A stretch of 64,000 bases of DNA from Pseudotamlana haliotis (GTDB lineage: Bacteria; Bacteroidota; Bacteroidia; Flavobacteriales; Flavobacteriaceae), in assembly GCF_008806375.1 (NCBI RefSeq), contig NZ_WAAT01000028.1:153278-217277 (forward strand). The letters run 5' to 3'. The position numbers were made by a program, and so were the translations under genes. Of this stretch, positions 8,286-16,217 are shown piece after piece. The notes under the pieces are model-generated. The model was not told where the DNA came from and did not search any database. It saw nothing but the letters and a program-made list of their open reading frames with translations. Positions within the stretch are counted from its first letter, which is position 1. Each line of letters begins with the position of its first letter.

Positions 8286-8308
8286 CTTGAGGAGGGCTAG
8301 GGAGGTGT
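8256..8308. repeat. Tandem copies of a G-rich intergenic repeat overlapping the rluE end
   Basis: Two 23-bp copies offset by 30 bp, CTTGAGGAGGG(TC/CT)(G/A)GGGAGGTGT, at 8256-8278 and 8286-8308. The first includes the end of the pseudouridine synthase frame and the second lies beyond its stop codon. This motif type (TTGAGGAGGG...GGGAGG) is a familiar dispersed element in Flavobacteriia. Confidence 0.75.
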
Positions 8309-8310
8309 TT

Positions 8311-8943
8311 TTATACCTCCAACTTCTTAAGTTCTCTATAATTTTGGTTTAATCGTTTTAGTAGTAAACCGTATAAAAGCTTGTAAAACAGCCAAAAACA
8401 TAGTGTGAAAAACACTACCATGATAACGCATATACCATAGAATACTAAAATTTCTGAAGAACTGGCATTTGTAAGTTTGTCGGAAACTTCAGGTGAATGT
8501 TCAATACCAAAATATAAACCGATTATTACTGAAATAAAAAGTACAATGAGGTTGTATAACACGTAATATTTAATGATTTTACGTGTTTTGAGGATGCTTT
8601 GCATTAGTTTCTTAGCGTTATCGGTGACCGAAATGGCCTTGTGTGCTTTAAATAAGAGATAAATAAAAAGCAAGATAATGGCATAAGTGAAAACATTTAT
8701 TAGCGTTAAAACTGTTTTATTGGTGAAAACAAGATCAAGTTGTTCGTTGTATGATTTCGAAAAAAAAGTAGGTAATACATTAATGAGAATCCAAAAAACG
8801 AGCTCTGCAATACTGATATAAAACAGCGTCTTTACTATAGAAGACGATTTTTTATGTAGCATGGCATATATAGATCTCGCAGAAACCTTATGACTATTGG
8901 AACTTTGATTCCAATCTTTCTTTAATAAATCTAATTCATCCAT
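8311..8943 (-). CDS. Four-TM membrane protein partner of the ECF sigma factor
   Basis: 210 aa. Starts with the soluble MDELDLLKKDWNQ, then has about four transmembrane segments (near residues 38-58, 80-100, 125-147 and 165-190) and a basic C-terminus. It lies 4 nt downstream of an ECF sigma factor gene in the same direction. Such genes commonly encode membrane anti-sigma or sigma-associated proteins in Flavobacteria. No zinc-binding anti-sigma motif is visible, so the role is inferred from position only. Confidence 0.65.
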   Translation of the reverse strand: MDELDLLKKDWNQSSNSHKVSARSIYAMLHKKSSSIVKTLFYISIAELVFWILINVLPTFFSKSYNEQLDLVFTNKTVLTLINVFTYAIILLFIYLLFKAHKAISVTDNAKKLMQSILKTRKIIKYYVLYNLIVLFISVIIGLYFGIEHSPEVSDKLTNASSSEILVFYGICVIMVVFFTLCFWLFYKLLYGLLLKRLNQNYRELKKLEV

Positions 8944-8947
8944 AGGG

Positions 8948-9442
8948 TTACGGATTTAAAATGGTTTTTAGCTTCGTTTTAATTCTGTTCATCTTCACAC
9001 GGGCATTCACTTCACTAATTCCCAAAGTTTCACTTATTTCTCTATAGTCTTTGTCTTCTAAATATAGAAACACTAGAGCCTTTTCAATATCATTTAATTG
9101 ATGGACGGCTTGGTAAAGCACTTTTAATTGTTGCTCTTGGGTATCGTCGTACTCTTCGGCCTTCATTTTAAAAGCAACGCCTTCAAAGTCTTGCGTATTT
9201 ATGGTACGCTTTGATTTTCTATAAAGCGTAATTGCGGTATTTAATCCCACACGATACATCCAGGTACTAAATTTTGCATCACCTCTAAATTTCGGGTAAG
9301 CACGCCATAACTGAATCGTAATTTCTTGAAATAAATCGTTATGCGCATCGTAATTATTGGTGTACAAACGGCATACCTTGTGCACGATATTTTGGTGCTT
9401 TTCAAGTAATTCAACAAAATTATGTTCTAACTCTTTATTCAA
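8948..9442 (-). CDS. ECF RNA polymerase sigma factor
   Basis: 164 aa sigma-70 family protein of the extracytoplasmic function type. Region 2 covers roughly residues 20-85 (NNYDAHNDLFQEITIQLWRAY and FSTWMYRVGLNTAI). Region 4 covers about 110-160, with the helix-turn-helix LEDKDYREISETLGISEVNARVKMNRIKTK. It is first in a two-gene unit with a membrane protein, which may control its activity. Confidence 0.88.
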   Translation of the reverse strand: MNKELEHNFVELLEKHQNIVHKVCRLYTNNYDAHNDLFQEITIQLWRAYPKFRGDAKFSTWMYRVGLNTAITLYRKSKRTINTQDFEGVAFKMKAEEYDDTQEQQLKVLYQAVHQLNDIEKALVFLYLEDKDYREISETLGISEVNARVKMNRIKTKLKTILNP

Positions 9443-9860
9443 GGGGTTGGATTAGTTATGATGTAAGTGTTTTAAAGTTTTAAATTGTTACACTTTAATA
9501 GAAATATATTTTATAAATATTAGTTTGGTTTTTTATAAACCGTTTAAAATCACAGGTAATGTTAAGATTTAGAGCTGTTTATGGTTGAGGTTTATAAGAT
9601 TTGTTTTTTTGTTGAAGTGAAAGTTTAGATTTTTTTTAGTAATTAACTGGTTTTTAGGTTTTTGAATATGGTGTATAGATAGAATCTATGGTGCTAAAAA
9701 ATCTAAATAATTGATAGTCAGAAGGGCTAATATATGAAAAAAATATAATTCGAAAACTTCAATTGATGATGCCCTTTCTATTTAAAAAAAATTGCTTCAA
9801 AATGAGTTTGTGACTTGTTATTGAGGTTAAGCGGTAAATGTCTTTAATAGAGTTGTTTAT
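9443..9860. other. AT-rich non-coding interval
   Basis: About 420 bp between the divergent sigma factor and tonB genes. I see no open frame with coding character, no tRNA and no strong hairpin. It is very AT-rich with several T runs. It must hold the sigma factor promoter, but no unambiguous TAnnTTTG/TTG pair stands out. Confidence 0.5.
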
Positions 9861-9905
9861 CATGATAAATGTCATGGTTTTTTTGAGTAAAATTTTCTAG
9901 CTTTA
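9861..9905 (+). promoter_or_regulatory. FNR-type box and promoter of tonB
   Basis: CATGATAAATGTCATG (9861-9876) contains the dyad ATGATA-AA-TGTCAT. The -7-like box TAGCTTTA (9898-9905, 7 of 8 matches to TAnnTTTG) starts 29.5 nt from the dyad centre. The same spacing occurs at hemN, ccoS and ccoI, which supports activation by the FNR encoded at 47838. Confidence 0.7.
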
Positions 9906-9935
9906 GAATATTAATAAGTTCTAAAATATATCGTT

Positions 9936-10667
9936 ATGAAAGCTAAGAAGAACCCCGTAGTAGACATTGGGAGAAATAGCAGTATATATTTTGCTATCGG
10001 ATTAAACATCATGTTGTTTTTTACTTGGCAAGCTTTAGAAATTAAAACTTATAAAGCAGACCAAGATGTTGTTGAAATTATAAACATACAAAAACAATTT
10101 GAAGAGGAAATTCCAATTGTGAACGTAAATACGCCACCTCCACCGCCACCTCCTGCATCAGTTCATGAGTCTATCAAGATTGTTGAAGATGCTGTTGAAA
10201 TTGAAGAAACGGTTATTGAGAGTTCTGAAATCGGACTAGAAGATGCCGTTATGGCACCAATACCGGTTGCTGTTGAAGCCGTTGAAGTTGAAGAAATCGA
10301 AGAAGATGTTCAAGTGCCTTTTGCTGTCATAGAACATGTTCCCGTTTTTCCTGGTTGTGAACAAGGCACTAATGATGAGAAGATTGCTTGTTTTCAAGAA
10401 AAAATGAAGGCACATATTTCTAAGCACTTTAGATACCCACAATCTGCTTTAGACTTAGGTGTTCAAGGTCGTGTTTCCGTGGTGTTTATAATTGATGCGA
10501 ATGGAAAAATAGCATCAATAAGATCTAGAGGTCCAGATAAAACTTTGGAAAAAGAAGCCGAACGCATTATAGGCTTACTGCCTGATATGATCCCAGGAAA
10601 GCAACGCGGAAAACCCGTAAAGGTTTCTTACGCAGTGCCTATTTTCTTTAAATACGAATCTCGATAG
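9936..10667 (+). CDS. tonB: Energy transducer TonB
   Basis: 243 aa. One N-terminal membrane span (about residues 17-34) is preceded by a short cytoplasmic tail. A proline-rich stretch (NTPPPPPPPAS, near 66-77) and a long Glu/Val-rich periplasmic linker follow. The C-terminal TonB domain covers about 130-243, with FPGCE, FRYPQSALDLGVQGRVSV and VSYAVPIFFKY. The GCE...ACF segment before the domain is typical of Bacteroidota TonB. It would couple proton motive force to TonB-dependent receptors such as the one at 18844. ExbB/ExbD genes are not in this window. Confidence 0.92.
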   Translation: MKAKKNPVVDIGRNSSIYFAIGLNIMLFFTWQALEIKTYKADQDVVEIINIQKQFEEEIPIVNVNTPPPPPPPASVHESIKIVEDAVEIEETVIESSEIGLEDAVMAPIPVAVEAVEVEEIEEDVQVPFAVIEHVPVFPGCEQGTNDEKIACFQEKMKAHISKHFRYPQSALDLGVQGRVSVVFIIDANGKIASIRSRGPDKTLEKEAERIIGLLPDMIPGKQRGKPVKVSYAVPIFFKYESR

Positions 10668-10695
10668 ATCTGTGTTTTTTGAATTAAAAATTTAG

Positions 10696-10735
10696 AGGCG
10701 GCTTGAAAATTCAACTTTTCAAGCCGCCTTCTTTA
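10696..10735 (+). terminator. Terminator after tonB
   Basis: Perfect 14-bp stem AGGCGGCTTGAAAA / TTTTCAAGCCGCCT around a short loop, followed by T-rich sequence, 29 nt after the tonB stop. Confidence 0.85.
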
Positions 10736-10747
10736 TGTTTATAGCTG

Positions 10748-10783
10748 GTTTCTACATTTCATCTTAAAGTTTCTACAGTTCAG
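10748..10783 (+). promoter_or_regulatory. Putative LytTR-regulator direct repeats
   Basis: Two copies of GTTTCTACA(T/G)TTCA(T/G) begin at 10748 and 10769, exactly 21 bp apart. Their cores ACATTTCAT (10754-10762) and ACAGTTCAG (10775-10783) resemble the ACAGTTAAG repeats bound by LytTR proteins such as AgrA. They precede an operon that encodes a LytTR regulator (13086), so autoregulation is plausible. A weak -7-like box (GATATTTG) follows at 10817-10824. Confidence 0.6.
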
Positions 10784-10853
10784 TCAAACGGTTTTCCAAA
10801 ATCAGGTCTTTTGTTAGATATTTGCTTCATCATTAATCTTAAAACGTATCATT

Positions 10854-10952
10854 ATGAAAAATCTAGACTATCATCTTAAATTGAAAATTTATATCTGTGT
10901 AAACGGGAATCTAAAAAACAACTGTAACCTCTGCCGAAAAACTTTTCACTAA
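10854..10952 (+). CDS. Possible 32-residue leader ORF
   Basis: An ATG-started frame of 32 codons (MKNLDYHLKLKIYICVNG...) lies between the putative LytTR promoter and the histidine kinase gene. It contains three Cys near its end. There is no homology I recognise, and a frame this short can arise by chance. It is listed because it sits at the expected 5' end of the operon transcript. Confidence 0.2.
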   Translation: MKNLDYHLKLKIYICVNGNLKNNCNLCRKTFH

Positions 10953-10978
10953 ATTTAACTTTTAACTTTCGAACCCTT

Positions 10979-12316
10979 ATGTCTAAAACCGTTAAAAATA
11001 GCATCATATTATTTGTTGTAGGCTGTATTGCTTTTGTAATAGGGACTTTAATTAACGGCGATTTTGAAACTAAAAGTGCTAATACACTACTCATAGATTT
11101 CGTGTTTTACCAATTATATGGATTTGTATTAGGCTATTCTAATATGTATTTCTTTAAATATTTGAATGGTTTAAATTGGACAAAAAAGGAATATGCAAAA
11201 CGAATTATTATTGGTGTTGTCGGGGCGATTATCATCACTTTAATAGGCTTATTTGTTTTGCGCTTAGCATCTGCAATGGTTTATTACGGCATGGACTTTA
11301 ATACCTTTTTGAGTGGTGAAAAGTTAGAATATTATCAATTCGGACTTTGGATTACGCTCACCATTGTAGCCATATTTCATATTGTTTATTACTACAACAG
11401 GTACCAGCAAAACAAGTTAAAAGAACAAAAAGTCATTGCAGGGACCGCTAGTGCAAAGTTTGACGCTTTAAAAAATCAATTAGACCCACATTTTCTGTTT
11501 AACAGTTTAAATGTATTAACCAGTTTAATTGAAGAAAATCCTAAAAATGCGCAAAAGTTCACCACAGGATTGTCTAAAGTATATCGTTATGTATTGGAGC
11601 AAAAAAGTAAAGAGTTGGTTACTGTAGATGAAGAACTACAGTTTGCAAAAACTTATATGTCCTTACTTAAAATGCGTTTTGAAGACAGTATTGTATTCAC
11701 CATGCCAGAGCAAGCCTCTAATCCCGAAAGTAAGGTCGTACCTCTATCATTGCAGCTTTTATTAGAAAATGCCGTAAAACACAATATGGTGACCTCCAGC
11801 AAGCCCTTGCATATCACCATATATGAAGAAGAACATAATTTAGTGGTGGAAAACAATTTTCAGCCCAAACAAATAGTGAAAAAGAGTAGTGGCGTGGGGT
11901 TGAACAATATCAACCAACGCTACAATTTACTCACCAATCGTAAAGTCAACATAACCAAAGAAGCAAAGCGTTTTGCCGTGTCAATTCCAATGCTTACTAA
12001 AAAAATATCAATCATGAGAACAACATCACAATCACATTTAGACGACAGTTACGTACGTGCACGCAAACACGTAGAAGAATTAAAAGGCTTTTATTACAGC
12101 CTAGCATCTTATTGCGTAGTCATTCCATTTTTAATTTTTGTAAACTATAAAACCTATTGGGGCTTCCAGTGGTTTTGGTTTCCCATGTTTGGCTGGGGCT
12201 TAGGTCTCGTAATTCAAGCTTTCCGTGTTTTTGTAGACGACGGTGCTTTTGGCCGAAACTGGGAAAAACGCAAACTTGAACAATTTATGAAAGAAGAAAA
12301 AAGCAAATGGAACTAA
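10979..12316 (+). CDS. LytS-type sensor histidine kinase fused to a 2TM domain
   Basis: 445 aa. The N-terminal half has about four membrane spans (near residues 8-28, 40-60, 75-100 and 115-140). The His_kinase core follows: NQLDPHFLFNSLNVLTSLIEE with the phospho-acceptor His near 178, and a HATPase region with LLLENAVKHN and GVGLNNINQRY. From about residue 346 (an internal ATG at 12014) a second module begins, a 2TM domain with KGFYYSLASYC, two hydrophobic spans and GRNWEKRKLEQFM. The partner response regulator is at 13086. The 2TM part matches the two following small genes. Confidence 0.87.
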   Translation: MSKTVKNSIILFVVGCIAFVIGTLINGDFETKSANTLLIDFVFYQLYGFVLGYSNMYFFKYLNGLNWTKKEYAKRIIIGVVGAIIITLIGLFVLRLASAMVYYGMDFNTFLSGEKLEYYQFGLWITLTIVAIFHIVYYYNRYQQNKLKEQKVIAGTASAKFDALKNQLDPHFLFNSLNVLTSLIEENPKNAQKFTTGLSKVYRYVLEQKSKELVTVDEELQFAKTYMSLLKMRFEDSIVFTMPEQASNPESKVVPLSLQLLLENAVKHNMVTSSKPLHITIYEEEHNLVVENNFQPKQIVKKSSGVGLNNINQRYNLLTNRKVNITKEAKRFAVSIPMLTKKISIMRTTSQSHLDDSYVRARKHVEELKGFYYSLASYCVVIPFLIFVNYKTYWGFQWFWFPMFGWGLGLVIQAFRVFVDDGAFGRNWEKRKLEQFMKEEKSKWN

Positions 12317-12327
12317 AATAAAACATC

Positions 12328-12645
12328 ATGGAATCAGATTATAATCACGAAAATTATCAAAAAGAAGAAGCGTATTTAAGAGCCGAAAAACGCTTAAAAG
12401 AGCTCAAAGGTTTTTACTGGCATGCCTTCTGGTATGTTGCGGTAAATATTTTTATCACCAGCATGATTGTGTTTAATGGTGGTCATTTCTGGAATTTTGG
12501 CACCTTTGCCACACCTCTTTTTTGGGGAATAGGCTTAGCCTTTCACGGGTTATGTGTCTTCGGTAAAGATATCGTTTTTGGAAAATCTTGGGAAGAGAAA
12601 AAAATAAAGGAATACATGGAAAAGGAACAAGAAAATTTTCATTAG
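12328..12645 (+). CDS. 2TM domain protein
   Basis: 105 aa. A charged N-terminal helix (EEAYLRAEKRLKELKGFY) leads into two transmembrane segments (about residues 30-50 and 60-82) and a basic/acidic tail (FGKSWEEKKIKEYMEKE). It has the same architecture as the C-terminal module of the upstream kinase. It lies 11 nt after the kinase and 2 nt before the next 2TM gene, inside the two-component operon. The molecular role of 2TM domains is not known to me. Confidence 0.82.
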   Translation: MESDYNHENYQKEEAYLRAEKRLKELKGFYWHAFWYVAVNIFITSMIVFNGGHFWNFGTFATPLFWGIGLAFHGLCVFGKDIVFGKSWEEKKIKEYMEKEQENFH

Positions 12646-12647
12646 AC

Positions 12648-12965
12648 ATGGATACAGAAGAAAAGAAACATCAGCTTTATATTGAAGCTAAGAAAAAAGT
12701 GAAGGACCTAAAGATATTCTACATCCATTTTGTGGGCTACCTCATTGTAGTGTTATTGCTTTGCTACAATTTATACATCATGGCAGGCCCATACAAGCCA
12801 TTTTTTCAATGGTTTGATATTTGTATTTTAGTCGCTTGGACGGTATTCATCACCTACCACGCCTGGAATGTGTTTAAAGGCCGATTATTTTTCAAGAAAC
12901 GTTGGGAAAACGAGAAATTACGAAAATTTTTGGATGCCGAAAACCAAACCACACGTTGGGAATAA
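12648..12965 (+). CDS. 2TM domain protein, second copy
   Basis: 105 aa beginning at the ATG at 12648 (MDTEEKKHQLYIEAKKK). The longer reading frame upstream overlaps the previous gene and has no family similarity, so I reject it. The protein has a helical charged start, KDLKIFYIHFVGYL, two membrane spans and the tail FKKRWENEKLRKFL. It is more diverged from the other two 2TM modules. It is followed by a repeat-bearing gap and then the LytTR regulator. Confidence 0.82.
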   Translation: MDTEEKKHQLYIEAKKKVKDLKIFYIHFVGYLIVVLLLCYNLYIMAGPYKPFFQWFDICILVAWTVFITYHAWNVFKGRLFFKKRWENEKLRKFLDAENQTTRWE

Positions 12966-12980
12966 AACCAATAACAATTT

Positions 12981-13070
12981 GGGCGTTACCACTCCCGATA
13001 GCTATCGGGAGGTTGGGATTTCCGTTGCAATCCCTGCTTGCCGGCCTAACGCAAAGTCCGATTCTAATTA
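12981..13070. repeat. Palindrome-containing intergenic repeat inside the LytTR operon
   Basis: Contains the perfect 18-bp palindrome TCCCGATAGCTATCGGGA (12993-13010), followed by GC-richer sequence (TCCGTTGCAATCCCTGCTTG, CCGGCCTAACGC). The base composition differs from the neighbouring AT-rich DNA. This looks like a dispersed flavobacterial intergenic element inserted between the second 2TM gene and the response regulator. Confidence 0.7.
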
Positions 13071-13085
13071 AACTTACAGAAAAAA

Positions 13086-13841
13086 ATGAATGTCATAATT
13101 ATAGAAGACGAAAAACCATCAGCAAGACGCTTGCAACGGATGTTAACAACTTTAAACTTAGAAGCTGAAGTCATGCTACATTCGGTAGAAGAATCTATAA
13201 ACTGGTTTAAAACCAACATACATCCCGATTTAATATTTTTAGACATTCAACTCAGCGATGGACTCTCATTCGAGATTTTTGAAGCCATAGAAGTGAAGTC
13301 AGCCATCATTTTTACCACTGCTTATGATGAATATGCACTTAAAGCCTTCAAATTAAACAGCATCGATTATTTGCTAAAACCTATAGACGAAGATGAGCTT
13401 ACCACAGCTATTGAGAAATTTAAGGAACGCACACCACAAGCTCAAGGGGTGACTTTAGATTTTGAGGATATTAAAAAACTGCTTGTAAATCCAATAGATC
13501 GCGCCTATAAAAAGCGATTTTCAGTAAAAGTAGGGCAGCACTTAAAACTCATCAGTATCGAAGATATTGAATGTGTGTACAGCGAAAATAAAGGCACGTA
13601 TATTCATACTTCTGAAGGCAGAAACTATTTATTAGACGCCACTTTAGACTTCCTAGAAAACGAATTGGAACCTGAAACCTTCTTCCGCATCAACCGAAAA
13701 TTCTATGTAAACATCAACGCAATAAAAGATATGGTCAGTTATACCAATTCGCGTTTACAAATAAAATTAAACACCTTTAACGAACAGGATGTTATCGTAG
13801 CTCGTGAGCGTGTCAAAGATTTTAAGTTGTGGTTGGAGTAA
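13086..13841 (+). CDS. LytTR-family response regulator
   Basis: 251 aa. The receiver domain (1-120) begins NVIIIEDEKPSARRL; the phospho-acceptor is Asp53 in LIFLDIQLSDG, with conserved TTAYDEYALKAF and DYLLKPIDEDEL. The LytTR DNA-binding domain occupies about 140-250 (RFSVKVGQHLKLISIEDIECVYSE...). It is the natural partner of the LytS-type kinase at 10979. LytTR proteins bind paired direct repeats about 21 bp apart, and such repeats lie upstream of this operon at 10748. Confidence 0.92.
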   Translation: MNVIIIEDEKPSARRLQRMLTTLNLEAEVMLHSVEESINWFKTNIHPDLIFLDIQLSDGLSFEIFEAIEVKSAIIFTTAYDEYALKAFKLNSIDYLLKPIDEDELTTAIEKFKERTPQAQGVTLDFEDIKKLLVNPIDRAYKKRFSVKVGQHLKLISIEDIECVYSENKGTYIHTSEGRNYLLDATLDFLENELEPETFFRINRKFYVNINAIKDMVSYTNSRLQIKLNTFNEQDVIVARERVKDFKLWLE

Positions 13842-13844
13842 TTA

Positions 13845-14837
13845 TTACTTCCTAGTCAAACGCTTTAAAGCCACCCATTGCTTAAGCATCTCTCTAGAAT
13901 CTTGAGCAGGGTAACCCAATACGGTTTGTCCGGCTTTAATATCACCAATCACACCAGATCCAGCACCTACAGTAGCACCAGATTCAATGGTCGTGTGGTC
14001 TTTAATGGAAGCACTTCCTCCAATAATAACACCGTCGCCTAAAGTTACAGAGCCGGCAAGGCCACTGTGTCCGGCCATGATGCAAGAACGCCCCATAACA
14101 CTGTTGTGTGCAATTTGAACCAAGTTATCAATTTTACAACCATCACCTATAATCGTCGAGCTAAATTTAGCACGATCTACACAAGAATTGGCACCAATTT
14201 CTACATAATGACCAATAATTACGTTTCCTATTTGCGGAATTTTAACCAATCCACGGCCATCATCACATGGACGGTAACCAAATCCGTCGGCACCAATACT
14301 CACGTTGGTATGGAAAATACAATGGTTACCTATAACACAACGTTCTCTAATAATAGTTCCAGACCAAACCGTGGTGTAATCACCAATAATGGTTTCGTCG
14401 TACACGCAAACATTCGGGTAAAGGATAACGCCTTCGCCTAGAACCACATTCGGACCAATATAACAGTTGGCACCAACTATACAGTCAGGACCTATTTTAA
14501 CGGTTTCATGAATCACAGCGGTTGGGTGTACTTCAACTTCAAATTCTGGTGTTGGCGGACTAAACATTTCTAGAATACTAGCCATAGCCAAATCGGCATT
14601 AGGTACCTTGATAATGGCTCTATTTTCTCCAGGTTCAATATGTAAATTGTTGTTGATAACGGCAGCACAAGCTTGTGTGCTATCCCAAAGCTTACTGTAT
14701 TTGTTACTTCCAATAAAAGTAATGTGATTTTTTTTTGCGTTTTTTAGCTGTTCAGGGCCTTCAATAAGTACATCAGTGCTACCTATTAATTCACCTTTTA
14801 TAATTTCATTAATTTCTTGAATCGTATATGAAGCCAT
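13845..14837 (-). CDS. lpxD: LpxD-like UDP-3-O-acylglucosamine N-acyltransferase
   Basis: 330 aa. An N-terminal uridine-binding-like domain (about 1-100; ITFIGSNKYSKLW) precedes a long left-handed beta-helix of hexapeptide repeats (about 105-300). His244 in VQIAHNSVMGRS corresponds to the catalytic base of LpxD, followed by AGHSGLAGSVTLGDG. LpxD transfers a hydroxyacyl chain from acyl-ACP onto UDP-acylglucosamine in lipid A synthesis. No other lpx gene is nearby, and Flavobacteria often carry a second LpxD-like paralogue, so this may not be the lipid A enzyme. It converges on the response regulator with 3 nt between stops. Confidence 0.82.
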   Translation of the reverse strand: MASYTIQEINEIIKGELIGSTDVLIEGPEQLKNAKKNHITFIGSNKYSKLWDSTQACAAVINNNLHIEPGENRAIIKVPNADLAMASILEMFSPPTPEFEVEVHPTAVIHETVKIGPDCIVGANCYIGPNVVLGEGVILYPNVCVYDETIIGDYTTVWSGTIIRERCVIGNHCIFHTNVSIGADGFGYRPCDDGRGLVKIPQIGNVIIGHYVEIGANSCVDRAKFSSTIIGDGCKIDNLVQIAHNSVMGRSCIMAGHSGLAGSVTLGDGVIIGGSASIKDHTTIESGATVGAGSGVIGDIKAGQTVLGYPAQDSREMLKQWVALKRLTRK

Positions 14838-14897
14838 GGGTGAGTTTAGTTTCGTTTGGGTGTAAAGCTAATAGAAAAAAAACAATAATCACTTTAT

Positions 14898-16070
14898 TCA
14901 ATGCTCAATCCTGTTTTCGTCAAAAGCAGATGGCAGTAAATTGGGAATGAATTTAACCACTAAAGGCAGTAGTATAGCGCCTCCAGGTAATAAAAAGATA
15001 GCCAAGCTAGGAATGGATTTAAAAATATCTAACAACTGCTCCTGTACTTTTTTTTGCTCTTCTTTGGTTAATTCGCGTGTGGTAGATTGTGAAATAAGCA
15101 CCATAAGCTCCTTACTTTCCTTAATTTCATGGTACATACGTTTGCTGTTCCTACTAATGAGTTTAACTACCATTTTACTAGAGTTGTTGTAAAAGGTCTG
15201 TACAATATTTGATGAACTTAAAAGCGCAATACTTTTTTCATTTTCGGTATAAAAACGATTCACCGATTTTATAGACTGATGTATGGTAAATAGGTTTATC
15301 CCCATATCTAAGCCTAAAGTTTCTAAAAATTGATGCTCATCGGTATCAATCATACGGTCGCCCCAAGTGGCCATACAAGCTAAGTCTAAAATATATTGCT
15401 TTTCAAACGGATTTTTTAAATAGAGTAGGGCTTGGTTGTAATCAATATAACTGCGGTCACTATAGCGTAGCGAAGCTTCAAATAGTTTGATTAAACTGTC
15501 TTCATATTGGTTTTTAATGTCCTTAGAATTTAAAACGCCTAAGGTTATCGAAACAATAGAAGCTTCAATGTTTTTCAAGTAATCTTTAGAGATGCTTTGT
15601 TGTTTTAAATATTCAGAATATGCTAGAACATCAACATAGAGTAGGGCATTTATAACAAAGTAATTGAAGTTTTTTGTGAGAATATTGTCATTGATGTGAA
15701 CACGTTTATGAATGATGTTCTCCAACTGCTCACTTGACTTTTTTCCGCTTAAAATATCCTTAAAAAGGGATGTTTTAATTTCGTTTATGCTGGTGTAAAA
15801 ATTAATAACACTTTCAATGAATGGTAGTTTGCTTTTAGACTTTTCATGCGCGTAAAGCAAGGCTAGTACCAGGTTGGTTTTGCAAATTTCTTCTTCCGTA
15901 AGGTCTTTTTTAGCAATACTTTGTGCAACAATATCCAGGTTGCTGCCATAAATAAAACCACAATGTCTTAGGGTGATGTAAAACTCATCTTCACTGTATT
16001 TTAAAAACAGATTGAAGTTGTTTAGTTCTTTAAGTAGCTTGTTTATCCAGCCTGCAGACGATGGGTTCAT
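14898..16070 (-). CDS. LETM1-related biofilm-associated-type protein
   Basis: 390 aa, mostly helical and soluble. A TerB-like segment may lie in the middle (DLACMATWGDRMIDTDEHQFLETLG, about residues 240-265). One hydrophobic segment near the C-terminus, PSLAIFLLPGGAILLPLVV then KFIPNLLPSAF, is characteristic of the LETM1 domain. This combination matches proteins annotated in Flavobacteria as LETM1-related. The gene is monocistronic. Cellular role unknown. Confidence 0.75.
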   Translation of the reverse strand: MNPSSAGWINKLLKELNNFNLFLKYSEDEFYITLRHCGFIYGSNLDIVAQSIAKKDLTEEEICKTNLVLALLYAHEKSKSKLPFIESVINFYTSINEIKTSLFKDILSGKKSSEQLENIIHKRVHINDNILTKNFNYFVINALLYVDVLAYSEYLKQQSISKDYLKNIEASIVSITLGVLNSKDIKNQYEDSLIKLFEASLRYSDRSYIDYNQALLYLKNPFEKQYILDLACMATWGDRMIDTDEHQFLETLGLDMGINLFTIHQSIKSVNRFYTENEKSIALLSSSNIVQTFYNNSSKMVVKLISRNSKRMYHEIKESKELMVLISQSTTRELTKEEQKKVQEQLLDIFKSIPSLAIFLLPGGAILLPLVVKFIPNLLPSAFDENRIEH

Positions 16071-16217
16071 GACATATATTTATACAGCAAAAGTAATGTT
16101 TTCAAAAATTAAAACTCACAATAATCGCTTTAACAAAACTTTAACAAAACCGCTATTTTCTTTTTTTCGTAGGTATGGGTGAGAGTCAAAAAATAACTAA
16201 TTAAAATCTCGAATATT

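Noticed and set aside
12588-12647. Extended start of the second small 2TM gene
   Set aside because: The extra residues overlap the preceding gene and have no 2TM similarity; the ATG at 12648 gives a protein of the same length as its neighbour.
12993-13010. 18-bp palindrome as a regulator binding site for the LytTR gene
   Set aside because: It is embedded in GC-richer dispersed-repeat-like sequence, which is a simpler explanation than an operator.
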